A stretch of DNA of 25,576 bases from Bordetella parapertussis. Lineage in GTDB: Bacteria > Pseudomonadota > Gammaproteobacteria > Burkholderiales > Burkholderiaceae_A. The position numbers were made by a program, and so were the translations under genes. Shown piece by piece: positions 24,837 to 25,576 of this stretch; the stretch's first letter is position 1; the number at the start of each line of letters is the position of its first letter. Under the pieces are notes generated by a model. The model had not been told where the DNA came from. It saw only the letters and a list, made by a program, of their open reading frames with translations, and did not search any database. Where the stretch lies: contig CAMDMC010000020.1 in NCBI GenBank assembly GCA_945901825.1, positions 1 through 25,576 on the forward strand, read 5' to 3'.

Positions 24837-25416
24837 GGGACTGAATTCGCACGAGCCGCCTTAGGAGCTGCTGCTGAAGGTCGCGGGTGATGCTCTCGAT
24901 CTGAAACCGTTCGGACTCGGCGGCTGCAAGCACCTCGGAATCGTTGACCGAATACGTGCGGCGAAGTTCAAGCGAGGCTGCAGGCTGAACAAGCTCGCCC
25001 ACAGCGTTCTCAAGTCGTGCGTAAAGACTTGCACGCACCTCGAGCTCGCGAGGTCGACCAGCACTTGAGAAACCAACGGCCACCGTCTCGAGCCTGCTTT
25101 TCTGCAGTCGAATGACCAGCTGGGCATTAGCCCGTTGGGCCACCATCTGCACGCCGTAAAGGCTTGCTAGCTGCTCTTGCAGCTGCTGGCTTAAACCCTG
25201 CGTGACCGGGTTCACCGACTCATTCAGAATAAGAACCCGTTGAAACGAGAGACTCTGTTGACGCGCCTGAAACTTAAAGCCGCAGCCGGCAAGGCCGGCA
25301 GACCCAAGCAGAGCAAGGCCTGCAAGGCCTGCTGCCTTTTTTAAAAGGCGACGTCGGGCAGGCTGCTGGCCTTGATGAATCAGGCTTTGATGGGCGAGGG
25401 TTGGATGACTAGTCAT
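24805..25416 (-). CDS. lptE: LPS-assembly lipoprotein LptE
   Basis: A 203-residue outer-membrane lipoprotein that plugs the LptD barrel during LPS export. The N-terminal region has a basic stretch (ARRRLLKK), a hydrophobic segment and the lipobox LAGC with lipidated Cys45. The mature part begins GFKFQAR, the usual LptE start after Cys. The N-terminal extension of about 20 residues before the arginines may mean a later start. It sits between leuS and holA, the standard position, 12 bases after the leuS stop. Confidence 0.93.
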   Translation of the reverse strand: MTSHPTLAHQSLIHQGQQPARRRLLKKAAGLAGLALLGSAGLAGCGFKFQARQQSLSFQRVLILNESVNPVTQGLSQQLQEQLASLYGVQMVAQRANAQLVIRLQKSRLETVAVGFSSAGRPRELEVRASLYARLENAVGELVQPAASLELRRTYSVNDSEVLAAAESERFQIESITRDLQQQLLRRLVRIQSLANPVRSPSS

Positions 25417-25428
25417 GGGATGTTGGAC

Positions 25429-25576
25429 TTAGGCCACCAGGTTCACCAGTCGGCCAGGCACCACAATAGCCTTTTTCAGCGGCCGACCCTCAGAGAATTT
25501 CTGAAAGGCTTCGGAGTTGATAGCGGCCTGTTTAATGGCTTCCTCGGTGGCCAGGGCCGAGATACGCAGGCTTCCG
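25429..25576 (-). CDS. leuS: Leucyl-tRNA synthetase, C-terminal end (partial)
   Basis: The last 48 codons plus stop, reading in from the right edge on the minus strand. The translation ends KKAIVVPGRLVNLVA, matching the conserved LeuRS C-terminal domain that contacts the tRNA elbow (E. coli ends VRKVIYVPGKLLNLVVG). ATEEAIKQAA upstream fits the same domain. The rest of the gene, including the HIGH and KMSKS motifs, lies outside the window. Confidence 0.94.
   Translation of the reverse strand, partial: GSLRISALATEEAIKQAAINSEAFQKFSEGRPLKKAIVVPGRLVNLVA

Overview
The window looks like chromosomal DNA from a betaproteobacterium, most likely Burkholderiales. The evidence is a tmRNA whose tag reads ANDERFALAA, a gyrA-serC-pheA-hisC-tyrA-aroA-cmk-rpsA-ihfB-lapB run, and a leuS-lptE-holA-proA run on the other strand. 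The genus cannot be fixed from the sequence. The DNA is GC-rich and gene-dense, with many start/stop overlaps and no gene-free stretch longer than about 200 bases. I see no insertion sequence, prophage or CRISPR array.

Layout. 1-189 (-): 5' part of ssrA (tmRNA), running off the left edge, with a recognisable promoter. 389-1566 (+): two overlapping genes for small proteins with a cyclic-nucleotide-binding-like fold, one with a degenerate and one with an intact phosphate-binding cassette. 1650-2453 (+): a short-chain dehydrogenase. 2575-16033 (+): gyrA, an AEC-family transporter, serC, pheA, hisC, tyrA, an aroA-cmk fusion, rpsA, ihfB, a short lapB and a comEA-like gene. 16152-17018 (+): ubiA. 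16991-19517 (-): murJ followed by proC, converging on ubiA. 19574-19843 (+): rpsT, divergent from murJ. 19955-25576 (-): the 3' end of leuS, then lptE, holA, proA, a HemJ/CopD-like membrane protein, a THUMP-domain RNA methyltransferase and yggS.

Function. The central block is the 'mixed-function supraoperon' known from Proteobacteria. It couples serine, phenylalanine, tyrosine, histidine and chorismate enzymes with DNA topology (gyrA), CMP kinase, ribosomal protein S1 and IHF. Overlaps at gyrA/AEC, serC/pheA, hisC/tyrA, tyrA/aroA-cmk and ihfB/lapB suggest translational coupling. The minus-strand block serves leucyl-tRNA charging, LPS assembly, replication clamp loading, proline synthesis, haem synthesis and rRNA modification.

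Most unusual content. (1) A nine-unit 9-nt repeat just after the comEA stop codon, in the comEA frame, encodes a collagen-like Gly-X-Y series. (2) A 12-nt-period cluster of DnaA-box-like 9-mers forms an in-frame linker inside aroA. (3) The AroA active-site loop is substituted at the two positions changed in glyphosate-insensitive 'TIPS' EPSP synthases. (4) Heptanucleotide arrays flank yggS on both sides. (5) A paired degenerate/intact CNB protein module lies next to ssrA. No single undescribed system can be proven from the sequence alone; the CNB pair and the repeat arrays are the best candidates.
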